From: Dromiciops gliroides
Taxonomy: Eukaryota > Chordata > Mammalia > Microbiotheria > Microbiotheriidae
Length of the DNA: 64,000 nt
Direction of reading: 5' to 3'
Assembly: GCF_019393635.1 (NCBI RefSeq)
Contig: NC_057861.1
Location: forward strand, 358,714,953-358,778,952
In this document: positions 1-10,807 of the stretch, in pieces
How positions within the stretch are numbered: the stretch's first letter is position 1
Layout of the letters: each line of letters begins with the position of its first letter
Made by a program: the position numbers and the translations under genes
The notes under the pieces: model-generated
What the model was told of the DNA's origin: nothing
What the model saw: the letters and a program-made list of their open reading frames with translations, nothing else
Databases searched by the model: none

Positions 1-100
1 CACACAGCTAGTAAGTGTCAAGTGTCTGAGATTGGATTTGAACTCAGGTCCTCCTGAATCCAGGGCCAGTGCTTTATCCACTGCACCACCTAGCTGCCCC
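1..100 (-). repeat. WSINE1-type SINE, cut by the window edge
   Basis: Minus-strand copy running from the CORE-like middle to the head, whose complement ends GCCACCTAGCTGCCCC style at 100. The tail lies outside the window. This family has an approximately 130-150 bp body, a conserved head, a GTGTGACCCTGGGCAAGTCACTTAACC block and an A-rich tail, and is flanked by TSDs typical of LINE-driven insertion. Confidence 0.85.
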
Positions 101-1450
101 AGGAGCCTTTTTTAAAGATATGGTTGTTGATCTCAACCCCCTTTGTGAAGAAAGTCTTCATATATGAGTGTGTGTGAAGCTTCTGTGCCATTCATGAGCA
201 TTTGCCCACCTTTTATTGTAAGAGTGGAAGAGACTATTGCTCGATTTCTTTGTTTCATGAGTTGCTTGGGTAAAGTGATTCATGACCAGCTGGATGTTCA
301 CTAGGTGATACATGAGATTCCATATTTAGCTAGGCTCTTCCTCAGACAGCAGGCACAATATGTCTCTGGGACCATATTTAAAGCCTTTACTCTCTACCAT
401 CAGCCTCTGCAAACCCAGAATTACCTCCATGTCATGAAGGGATATCAGAACAGGACCTTTGTGGAGGGAGCCATTCCTTCCTGAGGCAACTCATCACACT
501 TTTGGATAGCTATTACCAAGGATACCTTAAAAATCTCACCTCACAGGGCCTTTTTTGTGGTCACTTGACATGTATGATCTATATGATATAGGACCATCAG
601 AACATGTGACGTGTCATCTCTAAGTTGCTTTTTTTTTTGAGAAGTCAATCTTAAATACATATACTATTATTTTCCTATCCTTTTGGAACTATGAAAACTA
701 ATTAAAGAAAAGTTTGCAAAACACTGAATTCATTAGGTGGAAGAAAAAGTGATAAAAGGAAAAAAAGTGCAAAAATGATCATACTCTCCTTGGATCCCAA
801 ATCTCTTGGATCTCCTTTAGAAGTGGAAAGGATCTTTGGCTAAAAGGAGGTCTTGAATATTTTTTTAATCTGTTTTTGTTTTAAGAAATCTTTGTTCATA
901 GATACAAAGTGGTTTGTTTTTGAATTATTACAAAAACACTCAAATTTTAAAACTTGAACAGCACTTAGCACAGTTTTTAGCACATAGTTTGATTTTTCAT
1001 TCGTTCTCTGCTGTGGTTCCCTTTGTAAAAAATATCCTTGAAATATTTCTTTGTGATCTCTTAAACTCTGCTAACATCTCTTGTTGGCAGGGCTTCAAAG
1101 TTTACAATACTTCACAAAACACTCCCCAAAAACTTGACTTCAACTATCCTTTACAACCCTACCCTTATCTATTGATGAAAAACAACTCAAAGATATGACA
1201 TCCTAACAAAATAAAAATCTTCCTTTTTCAAAATATCATCCTTGTTACACAATACAGATCTGTGACTTACAGAATTAAATGTTTATGGGAAATACTCAGA
1301 AGTTCAACTCCAATTTTGAGAAGTAATTTGTAATCTTGGAGGAAATGAAGGGTGCATGATAACTGATTACTCACATCCAAAAACATCTGGTGTGACTTTG
1401 AAGTATGCCTCCCATTCTCAAAAGAAAGGTGGCAGACTATAGATGTAGTA
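101..1450. other. Unassigned sequence, no gene recognised
   Basis: No known repeat is recognised. An open plus-strand stretch at about 274-483 reads as a plausible soluble peptide (contains ARLFLRQQAQYVSGTIFKAF) but has no recognised homologue, no start context and no splice signals that stand out. A 94-codon frame at 914-1198 is AT-rich and looks like chance. Confidence 0.4.
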
Positions 1451-1711
1451 CAATGGTGTGCTACTAAATGTTTAACAACTGGCTTTCGGGAGTGGGGGTG
1501 TGTGGAGGGGCAATGTACACATGACCCATTTAAAAATTTTAATCTTCATTAACATTTTCTCCATTGCTTTCTTAAGTCCAGACAATTACCCAAACAATAA
1601 ATCAAGCCTCAGTTTGTAGCATTTGATGATTTCTGAGGTGTAAATGCCCACACTGAAAATTTAAAAATCAGCTCTCATGAGTTGGTACAAGCTGGCACCT
1701 GCACACCCCTG
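1451..1711 (+). mobile_element. Unnamed DNA element with inverted ends, copy 1 of 3
   Basis: This 261-bp stretch matches 6368-6602 and 14327-14568 along its length. Shared landmarks in order are GCTAGTAAATGTTTAACAAC, TAGACAATTA..CAATAAATCAA, TTTCTGAGGTGTAAATGC, GAAAATTTAACAATC and a GCTGGCTCCAGCACACC-like end. The first bases (CAATGGTGTGC) and the complement of the last (CAGGGGTGTGC) form short inverted repeats. That suggests a non-autonomous hAT-like transposon. No coding sequence is seen. Confidence 0.6.
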
Positions 1712-1859
1712 AACGTGGAAAAAAGGTTTATGCTGTTGTATGTGGCCAGTGCATTGATTTGTTTTAATTAACTGTACTTTTTTGTTGTAAGACAGGTTTT
1801 TATAGGGTGGAGGTATTAAGATGTGACTGTGGTCTAAAAAAGATCATCAACAAAAAATG

Positions 1860-1945
1860 TGTGTGCATTAAAAAAAACACCTAGCATGCAATGGCTGGCA
1901 CATAGTAGGTACTTAATAAATGCCTATTGATTCACTTGATCAGTA
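1860..1945 (+). repeat. L2-type 3' tail
   Basis: The phrase GGCTGGCACATAGTAGGTACTTAATAAATG is the typical 3' end of L2 (shared in part with MIR), followed by a TTGATTCAC tail. Only the last 80 bases or so are present. Confidence 0.6.
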
Positions 1946-2269
1946 GTTTTAATTTCTCTGGTTCACTTGTCCTCTTAAAGTATATGTATCATGGGCAAGT
2001 GCAAAGTTTCTTAACCCAATCAATTTGACTCATAACACTTACATCAGAAATCTTGACTTGCTCAAAAGAGCTCATGAACAGTTTAAATGATTTTCCCCAC
2101 CCAAGAGGATCTTTCAATATGACAATACCAGTCTAGAGAATGGCAATTTATTCAGGCTTTAAACATGTTTCATTCTCTAGGATGAATATGACTCATGCCT
2201 TCTAAGCAAAGAAACTAAGAATGCCTTGCAAAACAGAGTACCTGTTCTTTAAAAAAAAAAAGATGGGGA

Positions 2270-2400
2270 ATGGTCCTTAACCTTTCTGGCCTCAGAGACC
2301 CCTTTGGTCATCTGGATGGAGAATTACAAAGGAAACCAAGTATACTAAAATACTGTTTTCAAAATACCTTTACAATCAGGTTTAAGAGTCTGCTTTAAGA
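2270..2400 (-). mobile_element. hAT-type DNA transposon fragment
   Basis: Contains TCCTTAACCTTTCTG at the left end and GGAAACCAAGTATACTAAAATAC inside. This is the complement of the family seen at 4993-5190 and 18303-18540, which starts GGTTCTTAACCTG and carries a TAATTGGTTTCCTTTG block. No TSD is visible. Confidence 0.5.
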
Positions 2401-2559
2401 TAACTTCAGATTAAATAGCATGAAAATTAATGAAAACATTAATTTTTTCCTAGAATATGTGTTACATTGTTAGCATCATCTTCATTTGAGGAAATATTTG
2501 ACACAGAATCTGAGAATCTGAATCTCTACATGTCCCATCCATTGTTTCTAGCTCTGGGG

Positions 2560-2788
2560 CTTTTTCCATGTCATGGTTATATCAAATTTGACATCAGCTA
2601 ATGTTTGGTCCTCTAAACCTTCCCTTCTCCTTGGTAAGTAAACATCACCAGTTTTTAACTGATACTCCTTGATCTCAGGGGCCTTTGCCCATTTTGACTA
2701 CTCCTTAGTTTATCAATGTCTTTTCTAAAACATGGTGCCCAGATCTTAACACTCTAGATGAAGGTCTGACCAGAGCAAGACCATCAAT
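2560..2788 (-). repeat. L3/CR1-type LINE fragment, left part
   Basis: Carries the L3/CR1 3'-region phrases TTTATCAATGTCTTTTCTAAAAC, GGTGCCCAGATCTTAACACT and GGTCTGACCAGAGCA. It seems to resume at 3265-3400 after two SINEs. No reading frame survives. Confidence 0.55.
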
Positions 2789-2814
2789 GAGTCAAGGGAC
2801 CAGGAAGAAGAACA

Positions 2815-3092
2815 CTGGCCCTGGGTAAAGGATCACTGTTGCTATTCGGTCATTACAATCATGCCCAACTCTTCCTGTCCCCATTTGGGGTCTTCTTGGC
2901 AAAGATACTGGAGTGGTTTGCCATTTCCTTCTCCAGCTCATTCTTAGAGAAGAAGAAACTGAGGCAAACAAGGTCAAGTGATTTGCCCAGGGTTACACAG
3001 CTAGTATGTGTCTGAGGCCAGATTATAAACTCAGGAAGATGAGTCTTCCCAACTCCAGGCCCTAGCATTCCTTCACTGTGCCACCTAGTTGG
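2815..3092 (-). repeat. Mar1 SINE
   Basis: A near full-length copy. Landmarks are CATTTGGGGTCTTCTTGGCAAAG, TGGAGTGGTTTGCCATTTCC, AAACTGAGGCAAACA, GGGTTACACAGCTAGTATG and the terminal head complement CACTGTGCCACCTAG. It lies inside an older L3/CR1 fragment. Confidence 0.8.
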
Positions 3093-3097
3093 CCCTA

Positions 3098-3264
3098 GTA
3101 ACGGGACTTGAGTTCAGTTCCTACCTCGATAATTACAACCTGTGTGACCTTAGGCAAGTCACTTTATCTCTCTAGGACTCAGTTTTCCTTATCTGTGAAA
3201 TGAGAAGGTTGGACCAGATTGCCTAAGAGGTTCTGTCCAGTTTTAGATCTATGATTCTATGATC
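3098..3264 (+). repeat. MIR3 SINE
   Basis: Shows the CORE block CTGTGTGACCTTAGGCAAGTC, then CAGTTTTCCTTATCTGTGAAATGAG and GTTGGACCAGATTGCC, ending with TCTATGATTCTATGATC. It abuts the Mar1 copy, and both interrupt an L3/CR1 fragment. Confidence 0.75.
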
Positions 3265-3400
3265 TTGTGACCTCCCTCATTCTGGGTTCGATGCCCCTTT
3301 TAATTTTGCCTAATGTAGTATACTCTCATAACAATGTAGCTTCAGTTTCTCCTTGGTTGATCATCCAGTTGATCTCCACTTAATTTCCCCTCCCTCTCTT
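3265..3400 (-). repeat. L3/CR1-type LINE fragment, right part (probable)
   Basis: The phrase CTCCCTCATTCTGGGTTCGATGCC followed by AATTTTGCCTAATGTAG is a degraded match to the part of L3/CR1 that would follow 2788. The assignment depends on that order and is tentative. Confidence 0.35.
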
Positions 3401-3837
3401 CACCTCCTTTCTGAATTCCTCCTTTGTTTTTTGTTCTGGGGTTGGTTTTGGGGGGCTGCTGCTATCCACTCTTTTCCCCCTACCTTTCCCTTCCCACTCT
3501 GCCCCGAACTTAACTGTTTTCAGCCCTATGTGGAAAAATGTCTAGTTATGGCTCAATGTGTAGCAGACTTATACTAGAAGTGGGAGACAACATTAGCTCC
3601 AGAGGGATGCTTCTGTACCTTTTTTAAAGGTCCTACCTGAACAAAACTGCATGAGAACTTTGACCGCTGCCCTTTGTTCCCATTATTTCCTAAAGCTATC
3701 CCAGCTTGCACTTCTGTGTCTTTGGTGCCTGAGGTCCAGAAAATGTAGTGGAATAGAAGCTGCTTCAATCAGGATGGGAGGAAGGGAAGGTGGGTAAGGA
3801 TTAAAATATTCCTTTTTGTCACAGGTTGGTCTTCTCT
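3401..3837. other. Unassigned pyrimidine-rich sequence
   Basis: No repeat, splice pattern or conserved reading frame is recognised. Several short frames are open on both strands, but none has a recognisable product. Confidence 0.5.
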
Positions 3838-4563
3838 GACATCCTTGTATCTCTAACTGCCTTTTAGATATCTCAAACTGGATGCCCCAAGGACATCTTA
3901 AACTCAATATGTCCAAACTAAACTCATTATCTTTCCCCTTTCCCTGAATTTTCCCATTACTGTGGAGGGCACACCACCATCCAGGCACACAGCCTAGGTA
4001 TCATCCTTCACTCCACTTTCTCTTCCATTCAATTCAGTCTATGCCAAAGTCAGTTAATTTGAGATTTGGCACATCTCTTTTCTCCCTGACATTCCCATCG
4101 CCTTATACTTGGTCTCTCAACCTCAAGTCTTCTCTCCGCTCTAGTCCATCCTCTACTCACTATCACAGTGATTTTCCTGAAGCATAGTTATGAGTGTGCC
4201 ATCCCCTCACTCAATAACCCCAGTGACTCTCTTTTATCTCCAGGATAAAATATAAAATATAAAATCTTGTTTGGACCTGAAACCTTATAGACTCTCATGG
4301 CTTCCCTGACTTCATTTTCTGCTAAAATCCCACATTTTGCAAAAAGCCTTTCAGAATCCCCATTAATGTTAATGCTTTTGCCTCTATTTGATTATTCATA
4401 TATCTTATTTGCACATAGTTGGTTACATATTGTCTCCCCCATTAGACTGTAAACTCCTTGAGAACAGGGTATTGGTTGGGGGTTTTTGTTTTTGTTTTCA
4501 TTTCTTTTGTATCTTCAATGCTTAGTAAATAGTAGGCCATGTACTTAATAAATGCCTGTTGAC
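3838..4563 (+). repeat. L2 LINE, 3' region
   Basis: A 726-bp piece in consensus order. Landmarks are CATCTTAAACTCAATATGTCC, the AAACTAAACTCATTATCTTTCC block, TGACTCTCTTTTATCTCCAGGATAAAAT, CCCATTAGACTGTAAACTCC, TTGAGAACAGGG and the terminus TACTTAATAAATGCCTGTTGACTTG. It is 5' truncated and non-coding. Confidence 0.85.
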
Positions 4564-4582
4564 TTGACCACTTCGTGTTCCC

Positions 4583-4704
4583 TTTCTTTTTTTTTTAATT
4601 TTTTTGGTTGGGTAATGAGGGTTAAGTGACTTGCCCAAGGTCAAACGGCCAGTAAGTGTCAAGTGTCTGAGGCCAGATTTGAACTCAGGTCCATCCTGAA
4701 TCCA
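4583..4704 (-). repeat. WSINE1 copy lacking its head
   Basis: Tail and body are present up to the complement of TGGATTCAG at about 4704. The roughly 40-bp head is missing, and the 26 bases of 4705-4730 stand in its place. Those bases recur, inverted, beside another WSINE1 at 31913-31938. Confidence 0.8.
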
Positions 4705-4730
4705 AAGATCAAGTAGGTGACAAGAATTCT

Positions 4731-4877
4731 TTTTTTTTTTTTCAGGGCAATGAGGGTTAAGTGACTTGCCCAGGGTCACACAGCTAGTAAGTGTCAAGTG
4801 TCTGAGGATGGATTTGGACTTAAGTCCTCCTGACTCCAAGGCCAGTGCTCTATCCACTGCACCACCTAGCTGTCCCC
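4731..4877 (-). repeat. WSINE1 SINE
   Basis: Full-length copy with a T-rich left side (its A-tail) and the head complement ending CACCTAGCTGTCCCC at 4877. Its A-tail directly meets the 26-bp block 4705-4730. Confidence 0.85.
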
Positions 4878-4992
4878 TCCCTTTCTTTTCAATTCTCTTT
4901 GTTCTACTCCTTCTTTATACCTTTATAGAGTTATATTCCAATAAGGATTGACATTACACTAACTTTTTTTGCAGTCACTTTTTATTAATGAC

Positions 4993-5190
4993 AGAGTGGT
5001 TCTTAACCTGGGGTAACATTGTTTTATATATATATATATATAATACATACATATATATATATATAACTGTTTTTCAACATAATTGGTTTCCTTTGTAATC
5101 CTATGTATTTTATTGTGAGCATTTAAAAACATTATTTTGGAGGGGGTGCATTGGTTTTCACCAACCTGCCAGTGAGGTTCATCACAAGCA
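4993..5190 (+). mobile_element. hAT-type DNA transposon fragment with (TA)n inside
   Basis: Begins GTGGTTCTTAACCTGGGG and continues, after a TA-repeat tract at about 5023-5065, with AACATAATTGGTTTCCTTTG, TAATCCTATGTATTTTATT and AAAAACATTATTTTGGAG. Same family as 18303-18540. Confidence 0.55.
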
Positions 5191-5485
5191 CACTCATGTG
5201 TGCATGTGCACGCACATATACACACATACCAGTAAAGAATATCTGGCTTAAAGTATGATTTCTTGTATTAGTAGTTCATATATTGTTTAAATTACCATAA
5301 TATAATCAGCTCATAAATCTCCTTCCTTCTCTATAATGAAGAGATGTGATTCTTCTTTCTCTGTTCATAATTACTCCAGAATGTGCCTTCCTCTCACTTC
5401 TTTTTCCCTTTAAGGTTTCTATTAATGGTCATTTAAAATTTATTTCACCTGTACAAAATGGGTGTGGCAGTGCAAGGCATTCTTT

Positions 5486-5632
5486 TGTTTTGGTTTGGTT
5501 TTGTAGGGCAATGGGGGTTAAGTGACTTGCCCAGGGTCACACAGCTAGTGTCGTGTCTGAGGTCAGATTTGAACTCAGGTCCTCCTGAATCCAAGGCTGG
5601 TGCTTTATCCACTGTGCCACCTAGCTGCCCCA
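5486..5632 (-). repeat. WSINE1 SINE
   Basis: Complete copy with near-perfect TSDs, CAAGGCATTCTTT (5473-5485) and CAAGACATTCTTT (5633-5645). Confidence 0.85.
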
Positions 5633-6367
5633 CAAGACATTCTTTGTTCTAGTCCCTTCCCTACCCCCAGACCCATTCTTGTTACCAGGCATTTCATCTT
5701 CACTGTTTTCTTACCCATAGACAGGCAGCAGAAGGCAAGACATGCTCCCCCTGAAGTCTGTATCTATGTGGTTCTCCTGTGGAAAGGTTAACCACGATGG
5801 AAAATATTGTAATATGTTGACTTCCTCTATTACTGTGATAGGGTCTGTAAATTAAGGAAGTTAGCCATGCCCTTTTGCACAACAGGTGAATCACCACCAG
5901 TAAATTTTCATCTCCTATTTCTCAGACTTACAGTGTTCGAGGCAATTCTAACTCTCCAAGCACCATATTCCTTGGGCCTTAGAAAAGGTGCCTCAGGAAA
6001 TATAATTATTTTCCTCACGAGACCACTAGTGTTTCTCCTTTTATTTCCCTCTCTATCAGGACTAAGCAACAGTGTACAGGCCTCTTGAAGCCCAGGTGCA
6101 AGGGAACATATGCCTTCTTTGCCCAAAATCAAGCTCTAAACCATCCCAGAAAAGCAAAACTAAATTACTTTCTGAAGCAAGTCTTCCTTTTCTGGTTATT
6201 CAACAGCCACTATTTGTTCGACTTCTAGGATAACTAAGTTAGCTAAAGAATAGATCTTTTTTTTTCTTTCCAAAGATGAAAAGGTTTTCCTCTTAGCTGG
6301 CCAGTAGTATTCTGAATAACTCCCTATCCATGCTTCACAGCAAATATATTAGCTATTTATGTGGTGG
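5633..6367. other. Unassigned sequence
   Basis: About 730 bases without a recognised repeat. Frames of 63-74 codons occur on both strands, overlap each other and resemble no family I know. Nothing marks an exon. Confidence 0.5.
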
Positions 6368-6602
6368 TGGTATGGTGGTAAATGTTTAACAACTGACTCT
6401 CTGAGGAAAAAAGTAGACATAACATATTTATTATTGACATTTTTCCATCATTTCCTTAAGTGCAGACAATTAGAAAAAAAAAAAACAAAAAATCAATCTG
6501 TAATTCACAGTGTTTGCCCATTTCCAAGGTGTAAATGCTCAGCCTGAAAATTTAACAATCTGCTCTCCCAAACTGGTTTGAGCTGTCTCCAGCATACTCC
6601 TG
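6368..6602 (+). mobile_element. Unnamed DNA element with inverted ends, copy 2 of 3
   Basis: Collinear with 1451-1711. Shared strings include GGTAAATGTTTAACAACTGA, GTGCAGACAATTAG, CCAAGGTGTAAATGCTCAGCC and GAAAATTTAACAATCTGCTCTC. This copy is the closest to the right end of copy 1 (GAGCTGTCTCCAGCATACTCCTG). Confidence 0.6.
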
Positions 6603-6959
6603 CTAATTTGATAAGATTTGTTCCTCTCTGAATTCCTGTTTGGTCCTCAAATGTATGAGGGGAAAAAAATTTCCTTCCCTTTAATTCACTCCTACCAGCA
6701 CTCACACCACCACAAAATTAGCCTGAAATAAATCATCTTTGACTTATTCTTTCCAAGTCAGTGTAAGGGGGCTTCTTTATACTTTCTACCTATCCAAAAC
6801 TCCTTCCTGACCAAAGGACTGTCAATGTGAACAGAAAATATCCCAATTGCTGAGAAATATAGGCTTCATGGTAGCACTTGCTTTAAAGGATGATGATGCT
6901 GGGACAATACTAAAATGGGTCTGTGGTCTCCTCCAACGTGTGCTCTCTCCACTGGTGCA

Positions 6960-7540
6960 GTCCAACAGTCTGAAAAAGTCAAAGATGAAATCAAGTTTGA
7001 CCATATCACCCCCTCCTAAAAACAACTTCAGTGGCTCTCCGTTGCACTAAAATATAATATAGAGCTCTAGTAGGGTAAAATGCAAACTCCTTACCTTAAC
7101 ATGGAAAGCTCTTTGCAATCTGGCTCCAACTAAATTTGGGGGGGGGGGGTTATTACTTTAATCTTCTTCACAACATAGTAGAGGTCCCAACCCCAAATGG
7201 CCCACATGCTGTTTGTCAAACTCTACATTCTATCTCCTACAATCCACACCTTTGGACTATCTCGCTACCCCATGCTTGGATTGTCCTCCCTCCCACCTCT
7301 TCTCAGAATCCTCAGCCTCCTTCAAGATTCAAGATCAGGTGCCATCTCCTACTTCCCTTTCGGATTTCTGTAATTGCTAGTGCACTCTCCCTCCCTCATT
7401 TACTTACTTATGTTGTGTCCCCCTGTAGAATTTATATTCTACATTTTCTGAGGGTAAGAAAATTTTTTGTTTGTCTTTGGATTTCCAGAACCTAACACCA
7501 TGCTGGTATAAGGTAAGCATTTAATCAGTTGCTTTAATCA
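6960..7540 (+). repeat. L2 LINE, 3' region
   Basis: Carries the L2 order AAGTTTGACCATATCACC, TTCAGTGGCTCTCCGTTGCAC, GCAAACTCCTTACC, ATGGAAAGCTCTTTGCAATC and TCCAACTAAATTTGGG. Then come TGCTTGGATTGTCC, CCTTCAAGATTCAAGATCAGG and a worn terminus with TAAGCATTTAATCAGTTG. A G-run at 7138-7149 interrupts it. Confidence 0.75.
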
Positions 7541-7754
7541 GCCAACTTGAATTGAATTGAGTTGAAAAGACTTCAGGAAAATTCAGTTTCAGTGGCAAAA
7601 AACTCCAAGTAGATCCAGAAGTAGGGAACATAGATGATGTAGAATTGGATGTGGAAGTCATTTATTCAAGTCTCTTCATTTGGCAAATACTAATCTCCAC
7701 TAACCAGTTACATTGTTGTCTATATTATAACATCTAGATATCTAGAGATAAATG

Positions 7755-8002
7755 TGTTGTTCAGTTGTATCTGACTCTTCATGACTCCTATTGGGATTTT
7801 CTTTTTGCAGATGATACTAGAGCGGTTTGCCATTTCCTTCTCTAGCTTATTTACAGATGAGGAAACTGAGGCAAAAAGGGTGATGTGATTTGTCCAGGGT
7901 CACACAGCTAGGAAGTATCTGAGGCCATATTTGAACTAAGGAAATATGAGTCTCACTAACTCCAGGCCCAGCATTCTATCCACTGTGCTACCTAGCTGCC
8001 CA
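7755..8002 (-). repeat. Mar1 SINE
   Basis: Starts TGTTGTTCAGTTGTATCTGAC, then CGGTTTGCCATTTCCTTCTC, GAGGAAACTGAGGCAAA, GGTCACACAGCTAGGAAG and the head complement CACTGTGCTACCTAGCTGCCC. Confidence 0.8.
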
Positions 8003-8569
8003 AGGATATAATAATAGCAAGCTAATTAGCTAATGGGATCTTGAAACATCTCATCTTCTCTAGACTAGTTTTTACTCTTCTGAAACGAGGTGGGATGATC
8101 TAACTGAGCTGTAACATCTTTCAAGTTAAAAAAAACCTGAGGTGAGATAAATTAATTTTTCTATTTTATATGGTTTTATGTTCGTTTATTATTTTTGTTT
8201 ATAAATTAATGTTATATATCTGGTTCTCTTCTTGTCTTTCAGTTCTGTTTCTATGGACTTTGTATTTTTATTTTATTTATTTTTTTTTTTGCTTCATGAT
8301 AAAAGCAAAAAAACAAAAAAACAAACCCAGGGTGATAAATCAACATTTCCATTTGTGTGAGGGGCAAAGGAAAAAAAGATATAGGGAAGTATCACTCTGA
8401 GGTAGTAAGAGAAGCCTCATTTTCCTCTATGACAGGCCTAGTAGGTCATGTTCTCTCTGTCACTACTGTTCTCAACATTTGGGAAGATACTAGAAGTGGT
8501 CCTAATTGTGGTACGCCTCTGAGACCAAAGGATCACCAGGATATCAACCGCCAGAAGCCATAGCATATG
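8003..8569. other. Unassigned AT-rich sequence
   Basis: Contains T-runs and an A-rich segment near 8300-8330, but no repeat or gene that I can name. Confidence 0.45.
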
Positions 8570-8815
8570 CAATGTGGGGTAATAGAGGGTAGAGCAATGA
8601 GAAGAGAAAATCTGGGGACAAATCTTATCTCAGAAACTAATTAAGCTAGATGAAACTCTGCAAATCCTTTAATATTTCTCAGCCTCAGTTACTTCATCTG
8701 TAAAATGTGAATAATACTATGAGTGGTATATTTTGCACACAGTGTTTTTCTGGGGGGACAAATGAGATAATATTGGTAAAGCACTTTGCAAATCTTAAAA
8801 TCGTCTTATAAATGT
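8570..8815 (+). repeat. MIR-type SINE
   Basis: Shows CTCAGTTACTTCATCTGTAAAATG, AATAATACTATGAGTGG, AAATGAGATAATATTGGTAAAGC and a TTATAAATGTCACTTATTA end, in MIR order. The front is heavily decayed. Confidence 0.6.
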
Positions 8816-9813
8816 CACTTATTACTAGGAACAGTCACAAAGGGTAAATAGAGTAGGTAAATACAGTATAGATAATATAGTATGTGGAGGAGCAGTGATG
8901 GACAGAGTTGTAGTTTATGGTCTCCTGAGTCTGTGGCTCTAGGGAGATGAAAGGAGACTGATGGGCCACAATTTTTTCCTTTTTCCACCTTCTCACCTAC
9001 CACCTCACTTAGGGTTGTTGCCTCAAGGAAATTTACTAGAAAGCCATGGAACTGAGAGTCATTTCCCACACCACTTGTGAATATTGTTCCATGTCCCCAT
9101 TCCTGACCCATTAGAAGTCTGTCTGTCTGGACACAAGCTCTTTTTTATTTCATTGCAAAACTTCCAAATTCTAAAATGTCTGTCACGCTAACTCTAGCTT
9201 GTAATTTGCCTAATAAAACTGTACAATATCATCTGTTCCACATTAACTTAAAGAAATTAAATGAGAAAAGGGCAGAGAAATGAAGCAATGATTTCACCAG
9301 AATTTCTGGATAAGCAACAATGTTTGTATGTTTGACCTTTTTATGTGTTTATTCATGTGAAGATTGAATGTTTCCTGAAGGACAAAAAGTGATGTCTACT
9401 TAACCCATTACCACATCAAATGGTGGATACTGTGCACATACATATTGGTGACACTGTTGGTCCTGGCAGATATTGAAGACCTGCATTTAAACGTATCGTT
9501 AAAATTAAATCAATTAACTTTAAAGGTGATTGTGAATACCCAGCAAACATTATTTTGCAAAACAACGCTAGTCCAAATTCGTTGGTCAATCCAACAGACA
9601 CAGAATTACTCTCTGAAAGTCAGGCTTCTAATAAGCCAGGGGGCAAACTCACAATTGCCCTCTGGGCTTATTTAACTCTGGTAAAAATCTTTAAGTCAAA
9701 TTTATCAGTTATGACATTTGTCCTTTATTTATAAGTAGAGTTTGTCTATTCAGCTTTCAGGAGACTTCTCTTTGTCTGCAGAGAGCAGAACTAGGACAAA
9801 AGTAGAAATTACT
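8816..9813. other. Repeat-poor sequence; 9160-9760 a possible conserved non-coding block
   Basis: No mobile element is recognised in about 1 kb. From roughly 9160 to 9760 the sequence is AT-rich but not simple, with homeodomain-like cores (TTAAATCAATTAA, CAATTAAC). It has no long runs. This is typical of unique or constrained DNA but proves nothing without alignment. Confidence 0.35.
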
Positions 9814-9814
9814 G

Positions 9815-9964
9815 GGGCAGCTAGGTGGCATAGTAGATAGAGCACCAGCCCTGGAGTCAAGAAGACCTGAGTTCAAATACAGCCTCAGACACTTGACAAG
9901 TTACTAGCTGTGTGACCCTAAGCAAGTCATTTAACCCCAATTGCCTCACCAAAAAAAAAAATTG
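9815..9964 (+). repeat. WSINE1 SINE
   Basis: Full copy with TSD GAAATTACTG at 9805-9814 and 9965-9974. Confidence 0.85.
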
Positions 9965-10019
9965 GAAATTACTGAGGGGCAACCTTGTCCTTGATGTCAG
10001 GGTAAGTTCCTAACAATCA

Positions 10020-10190
10020 GAGCTGTCCAAAAAAATGAAGCTGCCTGCCTCTGGAAGGGGTGGATTCCCCCTCTCTGGATATTTCAAACAGAGGCTGGAA
10101 AAGTGGCTGTCTGATAAGGATGTGAATTCCTTTCACATATGGCTTGGGCTATACTGCTGTTTACAGTTCTTCCTAACTCCCAAATGCTAT
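10020..10190 (+). repeat. L3/CR1-type LINE 3' fragment
   Basis: The run AGGCTGGAAAAGTGGCTGTC, GATAAGGATGTGAATTCC and TGGCTTGGGCTATACTGC fits the L3/CR1 3' region in sense orientation. The 3' terminus is not kept. Confidence 0.4.
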
Positions 10191-10199
10191 GGTTCTATA

Positions 10200-10655
10200 G
10201 CATTTCTATGTTTTCTTTTTTTAAATTTACGAAATAAAGCAAGCATTTCCGTAACATAGTAAAATTTTTTTAAATGATTGCACAAAGAACTGCAAATGTA
10301 CTATGTCCAACTTGCTATTCCTTTTACATATACAGCAAAGTTATAGAAAATTTATTTTTTTCGCTTTTTTCTCTCGCCCTCCCCACCCCAGCTCTAGAGA
10401 TGGCCACCATTAGACACATTAGTATGTATATGTAAAACTATTCTATACAGACTTCTATTTATCAATTCTTTTCTCTGGATACTGATAGCAACTTTCTTCA
10501 TAGGTCCTTTATAAGTTATTTGGGGTATTTGTAATGGTCAGATGACTTGTTTGCTCAAAAATGTTTCTTAAACAATATTGCTTTCACTGTATACAATGTT
10601 CTTTTGGTTCTGCTCATTTCACTCTTTATTATTTTGGGTGTCTTAAAAAACAGTA
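10200..10655 (-). repeat. Marsupial L1 3' end fragment
   Basis: Parallels 20760-21130 and 57180-57480: TAAAACTATTCTATACAGAC, TTATCAATTCTTTTCTCTGG, TTCTTCATAGGTCC and TTGGTTCTGCTCATTTCAC. These belong to the 3' end of the L1 seen elsewhere in the window. A WSINE1 ends it on the right. Confidence 0.65.
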
Positions 10656-10807
10656 TTTCTTTTTTTGTGGGGGGGGCAATGGGGGTTTAAGTGACTTGCC
10701 CAGGGTCACACAGCTAGTAAGTGTCAAGTGTCTGAGGCCAGATTTGAACTCAGGTATTCCTGAATCCAGGGCCGGTGCTTTATCCACTGCACCACCTAGC
10801 CACCCCC
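10656..10807 (-). repeat. WSINE1 SINE inside L1
   Basis: Full copy with TSD AAAAAACAGTA at 10645-10655 and 10808-10818. Confidence 0.85.
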
